Source of the DNA: an uncultured Campylobacter sp.
GTDB taxonomy: Bacteria; Campylobacterota; Campylobacteria; Campylobacterales; Campylobacteraceae
Length of the DNA: 64,000 nt
NCBI RefSeq assembly: GCF_905372745.1
Contig: NZ_CAJPQR010000005.1
Location: forward strand, 1-64,000
Reading direction: 5' to 3'
Numbering within the stretch: the stretch's first letter is position 1; every line of letters starts with the position of its first letter. Below the pieces are notes generated by a model. The model was not told where the DNA came from. It was given only the letters and a program-made list of their open reading frames with translations, and made no database searches. This document shows positions 19,001 through 28,022 of the stretch, in pieces. Position numbers and translations under genes: made by a program.

Positions 19001-20489
19001 GATAGAAACGCTAAATTTAAGCGATAAAAACATCGAACTTAGCGCAAGCGACGTAGAAGAGCTGGCTAAGCTTGGCGATCTAAATTTGCATACTAAATAC
19101 GGCACGCAAATCACGCTAAAGCAAAGCGCGCAAGAGCTAAACGCGGACGGTTCAAAGCTGCTAAAGGCCTTTGCGGGGCTGTCTTTTGGCGCCGGCAATG
19201 CCAAAAAACAGATCGACGTGCAAGGAGACGGCGTTTTAGAGCTTGATAAAGATACGTTTGAAACTTTTAAATTTGCCGCAGACGATAATCTAAAAATAAC
19301 AAACGTAACAGGCTCGGTCTACGCAAGCGACGCCAAAGAAACCTTTACCTTTAAGCAAGACGCGTCTAGAGTCGTTATAAATGCCTTATCTAACGGCGAC
19401 AAGCTTGATTTCTCCAGGTTAGCTTCTAACGTAACGTCTATCGGCGATCTAAACGTCGCCGCAGACGCGCAAACGCAGCTACAAGACGGCAAAATTTACT
19501 ACGTTAGCGGTATGTCGGCAGGCTTTGCGTCCGGGTTTGATAAGATTTTCGGCGAAGGCAAGGCGTTTTTAACCAAAGCCGCAGGCAACGAAGAATCTAT
19601 AATCCTAGCTAAAACTTACAGCGGTTTTGAGATATATAAGGTCGAAAATAACGGCGATAACGTAATAACTAAGGATGAGGTAAAATATATAGGCTCCGTT
19701 AGCGTGCACCGAGACTTTAATCTTAGCGCGGATAACATCGTGCTAGCGGCCGCATCAAAAAGCCTTAGCGCGGCGCAGTTTGCGACCGAAGCGGCAAAAG
19801 GCGCCGGCGGGCTAAATTTGCTAGATACGGCGGAAAACATAAAGCAAAATTTGGCAAATTTAATCTCAAACAAAGACAAAATAGCAAGCATTAGCAGCAG
19901 CGACGATAAGCCTATAAATTTAACCGCCTCGCAGCTAGGCGAGCTAAAAGGCAAATTTGCCCCTAGCCAAACGTTAAAAATAAGCGAGGCGCTAAAGGAC
20001 GGCAAAACAGCGAGCGCGGACGGAGGCAAATATATCTTTACTCTGGATAAAGACGAGAAAAACTGGCAGCTGGAGAAATTCGGCGCAGACGATAAGCTTG
20101 ATTTTTCAAAGGTATTTGAGGGCAAGCAGCTAAGCGCGGGCGAGTTTGACCTAAACGCAAACGGGCAAAAAGCGACGCTGCAAGACGGCAAGATCTATAA
20201 AGCCGAGCTAAGCTTTACGCCGTCAAATCAAGGCGGCGGCGCAAATAGCGAGCTAAACGCGCTTAAAAAGGTATTTGAAGAGTCGTTTGAAAAAGGTGCA
20301 AAAGCCCTGCTCATCGCTAAAAACCTCAAGCAAGAGGGCAACTCGTACTCCTATAACTACGTCTATAAGATCGAGGACGACGGCAACGGCAAGCTAGACC
20401 AGGGCGACATCAAGCTGCTAGGCATCGTAAATACCAATAGCGGCTTTCAAAACAACTACGACATAACCGCGGCTAACGCAGAGCTGTAG
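16037..20489 (+). pseudogene. Giant DUF4214-type secreted/surface protein, split by one frameshift
   Basis: Two open frames (16037-17719, 560 aa; 18444-20489) belong to one 1483-codon gene. The frame used by the second part is open from 17703 onward, and dropping one T from the T4 run at 17702-17705 joins them. Residues 1-115 (MNITQTQISALYVGLFGRSS) match the DUF4214-type N-terminus of Campylobacter RTX/S-layer-like proteins. Residues about 226-270 are a Pro/Asp/Lys linker with PDPKPQPQP repeats. The rest is Asp/Lys/Ser/Ala-rich with repeated strands. Two modules about 700 bp apart share DKLDFS, LQDGKIY and an EF-hand-like loop (DDGNGKLDQGD near the end), suggesting calcium-binding blocks. There is no Sec signal peptide and little or no cysteine, which fits type I secretion. 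No canonical RTX nonapeptides are seen. AGGAG precedes the ATG. Confidence 0.78.
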
Positions 20490-20659
20490 TTTTACGATGA
20501 AATTTAGTCGGCCGAGTCGGTCGGCTAAATTTAATTTACGTTTAACCCAAAATAAAGCACTTGGCCGCAATTATTGATTTTACGTCTATTTTTAACCACA
20601 ATGCTTCGCTTTTAAAATTTACCGCAAATTTTAAACTAAAACAAATTTAAAGCGTCAAA

Positions 20660-20924
20660 ATGAAAAAATTTTGCTTTCTTTGGCTGTAGCGGCGAGCTTG
20701 TCGCAGGTCTATGCGGCGCAACCCGTGCAAATGCAAACAAGCGCGCAGATCTAACATATTAGGTATGAGGCGGCGATCTTCACCACAATCGCGTCAAGCT
20801 AAACGCAAATGATCGCAGACGGGCGGCTATGGATATATTTCGCGTCAAGAACGGCAAGACCCCCTAGCGCCAAGATATCATCCAAGACATACCCAAAAAG
20901 CGAAAACGAGATACTATGTTTTAA
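20660..20924 (+). pseudogene. Remnant of an exported SnoaL-like (NTF2-fold) protein gene
   Basis: Adding one A after ATGAAAAAA restores a signal peptide (MKKILLSLAVAASLSQVYAA). Further on, another frame reads GGDLHHNRVKLNANDRR, then AAMDIFRVKNGK. After a stop comes QDIIQDIPKK and a tail ending TMF and a stop. The order 'H.RV..N..D.....DIFR..NGKI.EHWD.IQ.IP......TMF' is the C-terminal half of SnoaL-like NTF2-fold proteins. The middle of the gene is missing and at least three frame lesions are needed, so this is a dead gene. Confidence 0.55.
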
Positions 20925-21108
20925 TTTTAGCCCGTTTTAGGGCTAAATCATCCGCAAAATTCGTAAAACTAAAATCCAAATTTAGCCGCCGATTCGCCGA
21001 AAAAGCGAGCGAAATTTAAACCGAAATTTAAGACGAACGTTTTGCGCTAAATGCGAATTTAAGCCGTCTTTGTCTGATTTTCGCCGCCTGCCAAATTTAG
21101 CCTTAAGC

Positions 21109-22353
21109 TCAAGCTCTCCCCGCCGTTTCTAAAACCACGCTTTTTAGCAAATTTACCCCGTTGGCGATATCGCTCCAGCTGGAAAATTCCGCCGGATTGT
21201 GACTAATTCCATCTTTAGACGGGATGAAAATCATAGTTGTCGGACAAAGTGCGCTCATATGCATAGCGTCGTGCCCAGCGCCGCTTGGCATGATTTCAAA
21301 GCTAAGCCCAAGGGCCGCGGCTTTTTGAGTGATGAGCTTGATGAGGCGGCCATCTAGCGCACACGGCTCGTCGAAGGCTAGCTGCTTGATCTCGCATTTG
21401 ACGCCGCGCTGTGATTCGATGCGCGAGATTTCGCCCAGGATCTGCTCGTATGCCGCTTCGCGCGTTCGCAGGTCGATGCCGCGCAGGTCGATTAGCAGCG
21501 TAGTTTCGCCCGATACTACGTTCATGACGCCCGGTTTTACCGTGCAGTTGCCCGCGGTCGCCACCACGCCGTTTGCCGCGTTTTCGCGCGCGACGCTCTC
21601 GACGGCTAGCACTATCTGTGCCGCTGCGCAAAGCGCGTCGCGGCGGTACTTCATCGCGGTCGTGCCGGAGTGCTGAGCCTGGCCCTGCACGCGCACGCTA
21701 AATCTGTGCGGCGCGGCGATGGCGCTCACGACGCCGATTTGGATATTTTCGTTATATAGTAGCGGCCCCTGCTCGATGTGTAGCTCAAAAAAGCTCTCGT
21801 AGTTCGGCGTCAAATTTTTAGCCTTTTCGATACTCGCTAGATCGATGCCAAACTCGGCAAAGATCTCGCCTATAGCGCGCCCCTGAAAGTCGCGCACGTC
21901 TTTTAGCTTTTCATAACCCAGCTTGCCGCACATGACCTTACTACCAAGCGTCGCGATGTTAAATCTACTCGACTCCTCGCACTCAAAGACGATGAGCTCG
22001 AGCGGTCTGCGCGTCTGCACGCCTTCGTCGTTTAGTGCTCTAATCAGCTCTAGTCCGCCTAAAACGCCCAAAATCCCGTCAAATTCGCCGCCGTTTATCA
22101 CCGTGTCTAGGTGCGAGCCAAACGCTACTGCCGGCAGCTCGGGCTGGGTGCCTTCGCGCCTAGCAAAGATATTTCCGATCGCGTCTATGCGTACTTTTAG
22201 TCCCGCTTCTTTACAGCGTGCGATAAATAGCTCCCTAGCGGCCTTATCCTCGCGCGTGTAGGCTAGGCGGCTCATCCCGGCGCCAAAACTTGCGTCATTT
22301 ACGGCGTTTATCTCGCTAAAAAGCGCCTTAAGTCTATCTAAATTTATACTCAT
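21109..22353 (-). CDS. Zn-dependent amidohydrolase, M20 family (hydantoinase/carbamoylase type)
   Basis: A 414-aa cytosolic enzyme related to N-carbamoyl-L-amino-acid hydrolase and allantoate amidohydrolase. Metal-ligand motifs are in order: GSHLDTV (His, Asp near residue 82), GEFDGILGVLGGLE, FECEESSRF (Glu-Glu near 127), FFELHIEQGP (His near 193), and the late SGAGHDAMHM (His). The dimerisation insert carries QAQHSGTT. The substrate (N-carbamoyl amino acid, ureidoglycolate, or another N-acyl compound) cannot be fixed from sequence, and no pyrimidine or purine catabolic genes lie nearby. AAAGGAGTAGCT supports the ATG. Confidence 0.9.
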   Translation of the reverse strand: MSINLDRLKALFSEINAVNDASFGAGMSRLAYTREDKAARELFIARCKEAGLKVRIDAIGNIFARREGTQPELPAVAFGSHLDTVINGGEFDGILGVLGGLELIRALNDEGVQTRRPLELIVFECEESSRFNIATLGSKVMCGKLGYEKLKDVRDFQGRAIGEIFAEFGIDLASIEKAKNLTPNYESFFELHIEQGPLLYNENIQIGVVSAIAAPHRFSVRVQGQAQHSGTTAMKYRRDALCAAAQIVLAVESVARENAANGVVATAGNCTVKPGVMNVVSGETTLLIDLRGIDLRTREAAYEQILGEISRIESQRGVKCEIKQLAFDEPCALDGRLIKLITQKAAALGLSFEIMPSGAGHDAMHMSALCPTTMIFIPSKDGISHNPAEFSSWSDIANGVNLLKSVVLETAGRA

Positions 22354-22509
22354 AGCTACTCCTTTGGGTTAAATTTAAGCCAATTTTAGCCGCTAGTTTT
22401 TAAATTTTAGCTTTAATATTTTTATTTAAGTATTTATTTGATTATTCGGATTTTGCGTTTTGGTTAGAGTCGGTAAAATTTACGAGCCGCGTATTTGCGT
22501 TTGCTAAAT

Positions 22510-23534
22510 TTACTCGGCCTCTTTTGCGCTAAATGCAAAATACCGTGCGTAACTCGCCTCGTCGTCTACGTCGCCCAAGCAAATTAGCCCCTCGCTTTTG
22601 TCAAATTTTGCTTCAAAGCCCGCGTGATTTACGCTCGTATCGGCGGTTAGAAATTTAAGCCTTGGCAAAGCTAAAAGTGGTGTAACGTCTAAAATTTGAT
22701 TAAGGTCAAGATGAATGTTTTCTAGCGCACTGCAAAATTTAAGCGCCGATACGTCCGTAAGAGCGTTTTGGCTAAGGTATAGCACGCATAGCTTTGCTAG
22801 ATTTGCCAAAGGCGAGACGTCCGCGATACGGTTATCGTCCGCGCGCAGGCACTCTAGCTCGCTAAGCTCGCCGATGGGCGCTAGGTCTTGGACGGCATTT
22901 ACTTCGATATTTAGCTCTTTTAGCTTCGCTAGCGCCGCAAGCGGACGGAGATCTTGGACGTAGTTTCTATCCAGCCAAAGCTCGGTTAAATTTACGAGGC
23001 GCGCAAGCGGCGAAACATCTGAAATATCGTTGTTTGAAAGCTTTAGCGATTTTAGTTTTTTTAGCTCGCTCAAAAACGAAACATCCTTAACCCCGCAGTC
23101 ATAAAACTCGAGCGTCCTAAGCTCGCTAAGGCTTGCAAGCGGCATAAATCCGTGATTAAAACGCTAAAAAGCCGCAATTTTTTTAGCTTTTTAAATTTAG
23201 CTAGCGGTGCGGCGTCACCGCACGGGACGTCTAGATCTAGCGCCTCAAGCGAGCTAAGAGCTGGCAAATTTGAAAGATCACGCACGTTTTGCGAGCTGAT
23301 TTCCAGAGATTTTAGATTTGCAAAATGCCCCAAATCAGCAAGGTCGCCGTCCGTAAATTTATCGCTGCAAAACTGCATTTTGGTTACGCCCGAAGCCGCC
23401 TCCTCGCTCACGTAGTCGCGGTTACCGATTCGGCGCAGCAGGCCGCTCTTTTTTAGCCTGGCTTTTGCCTTTTGCTCTACGATTTTGCTTTTAAAATTTA
23501 CAAATTCGCTCATTTCCTCGCTTAAATTTGACAC
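22510..23534 (-). pseudogene. Leucine-rich-repeat protein, interrupted by a one-base frameshift
   Basis: Two overlapping open frames on the minus strand (23534-23070 and 23145-22510) make one LRR protein of about 341 aa. The break is at about 23145: in the upper frame VLITDL is followed by nonsense, while the lower frame resumes PLASLSELRTLEF. The LRR consensus here is 'D(V/L)xPLaxLxxL', so exactly one residue should lie between DL and PL. The DNA supplies two of its three bases. That argues strongly for a single lost base. At least seven repeats of about 22 residues follow (DVSPLARL, DLRPLAAL, DLAPIGEL, DVSPLANL). No signal peptide. The start at 23534 is a GTG and is uncertain. Confidence 0.72.
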
Positions 23535-23554
23535 CTAAAATCTAAAATTTACGG

Positions 23555-24289
23555 CTAAAATTTATACGAAACGCCCGTATAAATCACGCTCTCGTATCTG
23601 CTGCGAACGATAGGCGAACGAGCTACTTCGTCCGAAAATCTCCTAGCGCCAGCCGTCGCGCTTAAGCCAAAACCGTTGTTAAATTCGTAAGTCGCAGTGG
23701 CTCTGGCGCCTAGCGCGTAGGAGCTGCCAGGATTATAGACCGAGGTCACCGCGCCGCCTAGCTCGCTCACGTCCGTGCCGAAGTAATAATCGCTAAGCTT
23801 TCGCGAAAATACGTCGTAAGTAACGGCCGGAATGAGCGAAAATCTCTGCGCGACGGGTAAGGAATACGACGCCTCGGCCCCGTAGCTACCGCCCCGTCCG
23901 CCGCCCTGGGCATAAACAAAGGTCTGAAAGCCGCCTAAATTCGCCCCGAATTTGCCCCCTAGCGCCGTTTGATGCTCTCTGTCGCGGACGCTGCGGTACT
24001 GAGGTTTTAGTTTGCTCGACTTCACGCGCCAGCCGTCAAAAAACCTCGCATACGCGCCTGCAAAGAGGTTTTCGCTAAAATTATGCTCGTAGCCTGCTTC
24101 TAGGCCTCTAACGTAAAAACCCTCGTAATAAGCCTCAATCTGAGGCAAAGGCACGGCGCTTAGGCGGTCTTTGGTATAAAAGACGTCTTTTTGGACGGCT
24201 GCGCCGATACCTATACTTGCGCCGTTTTTGGCCTCCTGCGCGCAGGCTAATGCGCCTAAAGCGCAAAGAGCGAATAGATATTTTTTCAT
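23555..24289 (-). CDS. MipA/OmpV family outer-membrane protein
   Basis: A 244-aa beta-barrel protein. The signal peptide MKKYLFALCALGALACAQ is followed by alternating hydrophobic strands, Tyr/Gly-rich turns, and a C-terminal aromatic residue (VIYTGVSYKF), the usual signal for outer-membrane insertion. The N-terminal GASIGIGAAVQKDVFY block and the general length match MipA/OmpV (MltA-interacting scaffold or small-molecule porin). AAGGAGAAAAA precedes the ATG. Its exact role here is unknown. Confidence 0.83.
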   Translation of the reverse strand: MKKYLFALCALGALACAQEAKNGASIGIGAAVQKDVFYTKDRLSAVPLPQIEAYYEGFYVRGLEAGYEHNFSENLFAGAYARFFDGWRVKSSKLKPQYRSVRDREHQTALGGKFGANLGGFQTFVYAQGGGRGGSYGAEASYSLPVAQRFSLIPAVTYDVFSRKLSDYYFGTDVSELGGAVTSVYNPGSSYALGARATATYEFNNGFGLSATAGARRFSDEVARSPIVRSRYESVIYTGVSYKF

Positions 24290-24801
24290 TTTTTCTCCTT
24301 AAATTTCGGCTTATCGCTTGGTTTTGTTTTAAATTTAGCTTCTTTTTACGCCGCAGTTTGATTTTCGGGCCGTTTTGAAGCAGTCTTTTAAGATAAAGCT
24401 AAAACGCGATTAACGCTTTTTTAGTCTTAAAATTTACTTGTTTTTTCTTTTTGTGCCTTTTTTGGCTCGGTATTTTACCGTAGCGCGCAAATTTAACAAG
24501 CGATTTTGAAGTTTATTTGACTAAGGCTACCTTGCGGGCTAATCGGCAAAACTTTAGCAAACGAGAGTTAAATTTAGCCCTAGTCGCGATAAATTCATAG
24601 GTTTAAATTTACTTTGTGTCTTATTTTATCGCTTGATTTCGCGCGTTTGGATGGTTGCGAGTTTGCCTAAATTTAATATAACGGCAAACTCTAGCCGCCT
24701 AAAATAACGGAAAATCGGCATCTTTAAATTTAGCCGCCGTTGCCGTAAATAAAACAATCGGCTAAATCCGCGCGCTTATTGCAGCGAGCAGGTTTTGCCG
24801 C
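24290..24801. other. Intergenic region between mipA-like gene and purM
   Basis: About 510 bp of TAAATTT-rich DNA. It must hold the promoter of the minus-strand OMP gene near 24300-24360; no clear TATAAT was found. No gene seen. Confidence 0.4.
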
Positions 24802-25785
24802 TTATACGAGCTGCGCGCCCTGCCCTTTTACGACCTCACCGATGACGTAGCCATCGGTATTTGCTAGCACAAAGCCTGCGTTTTGTTTCGGCGCTACGAC
24901 GATCATGCCAACACCCATATTAAACGTCCTCATCATCTCGGCGGGCTCCACCTTTTGCGCGATGATTTTAAAGATTTCAGGCGTGCGGATCGCGGTATGC
25001 TCAATCTTTGCGCCCAGCCCCTCCGGAAATACGCGCGGTAGATTTTCCACGATGCCGCCGCCCGTGATGTGCGCGAGCGCGTGGATCTTGTCTTTTAATT
25101 TTAAAAAGTCGCCGACGTAAATCCTAGTCGGCTCCAAAAGCACGTCTATGAGCGCGCGACCGCCTACTTTGTCGTCAAATTTTAGCCCTAGCTCGGCGAC
25201 TACTTTGCGCGCGAGCGAGAAGCCGTTTGAGTGCAGACCGCTGCTAGGAAGCGCGATGAGCACATCGCCTTCACGCACAAATTTGCTGCGGTCGATCTCG
25301 TCCTCTTCGGCGATACCCACGGCAAAACCCGCAAGGTCAAAGTCGCCCTTTTCATACATCGAGGGCATCTCCGCCGTTTCGCCGCCGATCAGCGCGCAAC
25401 GGGCGAGTTTGCAGCCCTCGGCGATACTTTTTACGACCTCTTTGGCATCCGCGATCTCGAGTTTCGCCGTCGCGTAGTAGTCGAGGAAAAATAGCGGCTC
25501 GGCGAAGTTACAGATGAGATCATTTACGCACATCGCAACAAGATCTTGGCCGACGCCGTCAAATTTGCGCGCGTCGATCGCGAGTCGCAGTTTTGTGCCC
25601 ACGCCGTCGGTGGCGCCTAGGATAGCGGGTTTTTTGTAGCCTGCAGGCAACCTCACCGCGCCGCTAAACGAGCCGATACCGCCCAAAACGTGCGGAGTTT
25701 GCGTTGCTTTGACGAACGGTTTTATCGCGTTTACGAAGTCATTTCCCGCGTCTATATCGACGCCTGCGTCTTTGTAGCTTATCAT
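24802..25785 (-). CDS. purM: Phosphoribosylformylglycinamidine cyclo-ligase
   Basis: AIR synthetase: ATP-dependent closure of the imidazole ring in purine synthesis (FGAM to AIR), cytosolic. The 327-aa product starts MISYKDAGVDIDAGN and shows GATDGVGTKLRLA near residue 57, AMCVNDLI, GGETAEMPSMY near residue 135 and HITGGGIVENLPRV near 240, all standard PurM motifs. Length is slightly below the E. coli enzyme (345 aa). Divergently transcribed from coaE across a 73-bp promoter gap. Confidence 0.96.
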   Translation of the reverse strand: MISYKDAGVDIDAGNDFVNAIKPFVKATQTPHVLGGIGSFSGAVRLPAGYKKPAILGATDGVGTKLRLAIDARKFDGVGQDLVAMCVNDLICNFAEPLFFLDYYATAKLEIADAKEVVKSIAEGCKLARCALIGGETAEMPSMYEKGDFDLAGFAVGIAEEDEIDRSKFVREGDVLIALPSSGLHSNGFSLARKVVAELGLKFDDKVGGRALIDVLLEPTRIYVGDFLKLKDKIHALAHITGGGIVENLPRVFPEGLGAKIEHTAIRTPEIFKIIAQKVEPAEMMRTFNMGVGMIVVAPKQNAGFVLANTDGYVIGEVVKGQGAQLV

Positions 25786-25858
25786 TTTTGGCCTTTATTG
25801 AAATTTGATTAATTTTAGCCAAAAATTGCTAAAATCGGAGTAAAAAATCGGAGATAAA

Positions 25859-26464
25859 ATGCTGCAATTTAAACACGCAATCGTCATCACAGGCAGTATC
25901 GGCAGCGGTAAGAGCGCGGTTTGTGAGCTGCTTGCCGGGCGAGGATTTGAGATCATCGACGCGGACTCTATCGCCCACGAACAGCTAAATTTGTACGTGA
26001 GCGATGTCGCGGCGGAGTTTGGAGACGAGGTTTTAGCAGACGGCAAAATAGATAGAAAAAAGCTCGGCGCGCTAGTTTTTAACGACGCGGATAAGCTAAA
26101 AATTTTAGAGCGAATTTTGCATCCAAAGATTAGGCTTGAAATTTTATCTCGCGCGGCAAAGCTAGAAAGCGCGGGCAGGACGTATTTCGTAGATATTCCA
26201 CTATTTTTTGAAAGGCGGGACGCCTACAAAGAGTTTTCTCGCGTCCTCGTCGTTTATGCGCCAAAAGACACGCTGATCTCGCGCGTGATGAAGCGAAACG
26301 AGCTTAGCTACGACGCTGCAAAACGCCGCGTAGAACTACAAATAGATATCGAGCAAAAGCGCGCTGTGGCAAATTTTACGATAGAAAATACCGGAAATTT
26401 TGAAAATTTAAAAAGCGAGACGTTAAAGTTTTTAAGCGAAATTTCATCTAAACCCCGCACGTAA
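25859..26464 (+). CDS. coaE: Dephospho-CoA kinase
   Basis: Last step of CoA synthesis: phosphorylates the 3'-OH of dephospho-CoA. The 201-aa product has the P-loop GSIGSGKSAV at residues 12-21, DADSIAHEQL shortly after, and the substrate-lid region with FVDIPLFFERRDAYKEF. RMKRNELSYDAAKRR corresponds to the C-terminal CoaE motif. ATG supported by CGGAGATAAA. Followed closely by tRNA-Ser. Confidence 0.93.
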   Translation: MLQFKHAIVITGSIGSGKSAVCELLAGRGFEIIDADSIAHEQLNLYVSDVAAEFGDEVLADGKIDRKKLGALVFNDADKLKILERILHPKIRLEILSRAAKLESAGRTYFVDIPLFFERRDAYKEFSRVLVVYAPKDTLISRVMKRNELSYDAAKRRVELQIDIEQKRAVANFTIENTGNFENLKSETLKFLSEISSKPRT

Positions 26465-26500
26465 AATTTAAATATAAGTTTGCGCTTATTAAATTTTAGC

Positions 26501-26506
26501 TATAAT
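26501..26506 (+). promoter_or_regulatory. -10 box for tRNA-Ser
   Basis: TATAAT ends 11 bp before the first base of the tRNA, with T-rich DNA upstream. Confidence 0.5.
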
Positions 26507-26517
26507 CGAGGCTTCAT

Positions 26518-26605
26518 AGATGGGTGTCCGAGCGGTTGAAGGAGCACGCCTGGAACGCGTGTAAAGTGTAAGCTTTCGAGGGTTCGAATCCCTTCCCATC
26601 TGCCA
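26518..26605 (+). tRNA. tRNA-Ser (anticodon GGA)
   Basis: An 88-nt class II tRNA with encoded CCA. Acceptor arms AGATGGG (26518-26524) and CCCATCT pair fully; the anticodon arm is CACGCCTGGAACGCGTG with anticodon GGA (UCC/UCU codons). A long variable arm (TAAAGTGTAAGCTTTCG) is typical of serine tRNA, and GGTTCGAATCC is the T arm. Foreign-looking DNA begins directly downstream, making this a probable integration site. Confidence 0.95.
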
Positions 26606-26970
26606 CCGTTTCAAGCAACACAGAGACCCCGCAACTTACAGCAAGAAAACTATGGTTTTAACGATAATTTAAAGCATTTCTATATAAACCTACGGTAATA
26701 AAAGCAGCTAAAAGAAATTAACATCGGCAATTTTTTGCTGACTATTTTGCTGACTGCCTAAAATATAGTTAAAATCGATCGCTACTAGTCAGCCAGAAAT
26801 TACGCAATCCTCAAATAATGAATATAGCGCAAGATTTGTGTTTCATATAAGGAGACGGCTTTTAAGACAGCTAATAAATTTCTACAGTATGCATAAATAA
26901 AAATGATAATACTAATGATGTACCTTAAAAACAAACTGTCATTAGATTGATTTTGTTAACCATCACCGTA
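26606..26970. other. Left end of accessory island, with integrase-arm-like heptamers
   Basis: No gene. Two direct GCTGACT heptamers (26737-26743, 26749-26755) and one inverted AGTCAGC (26787-26793) resemble arm-type binding sites of tyrosine integrases, right beside the tRNA. No integrase gene survives. Base composition is more A+T-rich than the flanking core genes. Confidence 0.45.
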
Positions 26971-27219
26971 TTATGCTTTACTTTGTAATAAATCGCATGA
27001 TTTACCTGTGACTAAATTTACCAAAAATTGCTTTGATTTTTTGCCGTAGGGTTGTTTTAGCTCAGGCGCGTCAATGCCGAAAAGCCTTACTTTGATTTGT
27101 TGTTTGCCTTGCAATACCGTGATCATGTCGCCGTCGTGGATAGAGACGACTTTATTTTGTTCTGCAATTAGCGAGATCGGAAGCGCTGATATTAATAGTA
27201 GGCGTATTGTTATGCTCAT
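26971..27219 (-). pseudogene. Thermonuclease (SNase-like) family protein, truncated
   Basis: Start at the ATG giving MSITIRLLLISALPISLIA, a signal peptide. The mature part has VVSIHDGDMITVL, QIKVRLFGIDAPEL and QPYGKKSKQFL, the first half of the staphylococcal-nuclease-like fold including the calcium-site Asp and the catalytic-Arg strand (VRLFGIDAPE). Only 82 residues remain. After DLLQSKA a stop appears where relatives continue with a DRYGR-type motif, so the second catalytic half is lost. Its 5' 68 bp overlap the 3' end of the coiled-coil/TM gene in another frame. Confidence 0.72.
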
Positions 27220-28022
27220 ATGGGTGGCCAAAATACCAAGCGAGGGCAGTGAGAAATATAATAATCAACATTACGATATTGAAACAATTTACGGGGTTAA
27301 ATTTAGAGTATTTGTCATCCTTGCTGTAATGTATCCGCATAATAAAAGAGAATAAAAAATTTAGTATATTGACGATAAAAATAGCTATAAGAGAGACTAC
27401 TGCAACTAATCTGTAAATGCTCGCTTTGTCTATGTTTTGTAAAACGGAAGTAGAAAAAGCAAGACTGCTTACAAACGCGAGGACGATAGAGGCAAATATG
27501 CCTAGGATGGTAATATAATTCTTTTGCATATCCTCAGCATTTTTCTTTATGTCGTTTGTTTGTCTCGTAAGATCATTAACCTTATTATCCGCTTCTTGTA
27601 TTTTTGCGTTGGTACTTTGTATCTTAGGGAGTAGGTATTTTAGCCTAACTAATTCTAAATTTAAGTGATCATACAGCTTAAAAATACGCCCTCTTATGCC
27701 CCTATCGTCTATTTCCTCAAGAATTGCTTTTATGCGGTTTACCATGGTATCCAATTGTGAATAATCGACCCCGGTTATATTAAATAAGTACATCGTTACG
27801 TCGGAGTAGCTATGCCGAAACTTTGGATCATTATAAATCTCTAATAGCTCCTCTTTTAATGCGTTATTGCTTATATTTATATCGCATAGTTTTTAAAAAA
27901 ACTTCTATCGGGTCGTCGTCTTTTTCTTGAATCTTGGGCGGAGTGGTATTATTCACCTGTTTTATAAAGACATCCGGCGCTTTAACGACGCGGGACGTCT
28001 TGTTGCTATTCTTCTTGCTCAT
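27152..28022 (-). pseudogene. Coiled-coil three-TM protein paired with Panacea gene; one-base frameshift
   Basis: The gene starts at the ATG (28020-28022, MSKKNSNKTSRVVKAPD), overlapping the Panacea gene by 17 bp. It reads for 44 codons to VFLK, then slips out of frame at the T5/A7 tract (27890-27901). Removing one base restores LCDINISNNALKEELLEIYN, running into the long open frame that ends at 27152, for 289 aa in all. The middle (about residues 115-175) is a coiled coil (IQEADNKVNDLTRQ). Three membrane spans follow: YITILGIFASIVLAF, VAVVSLIAIFIVNIL and IVMLIIIFLTALAW. Position and coupling suggest the toxin or effector partner of the Panacea antitoxin. That is inference, as no toxin domain is recognised. 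Confidence 0.68.
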
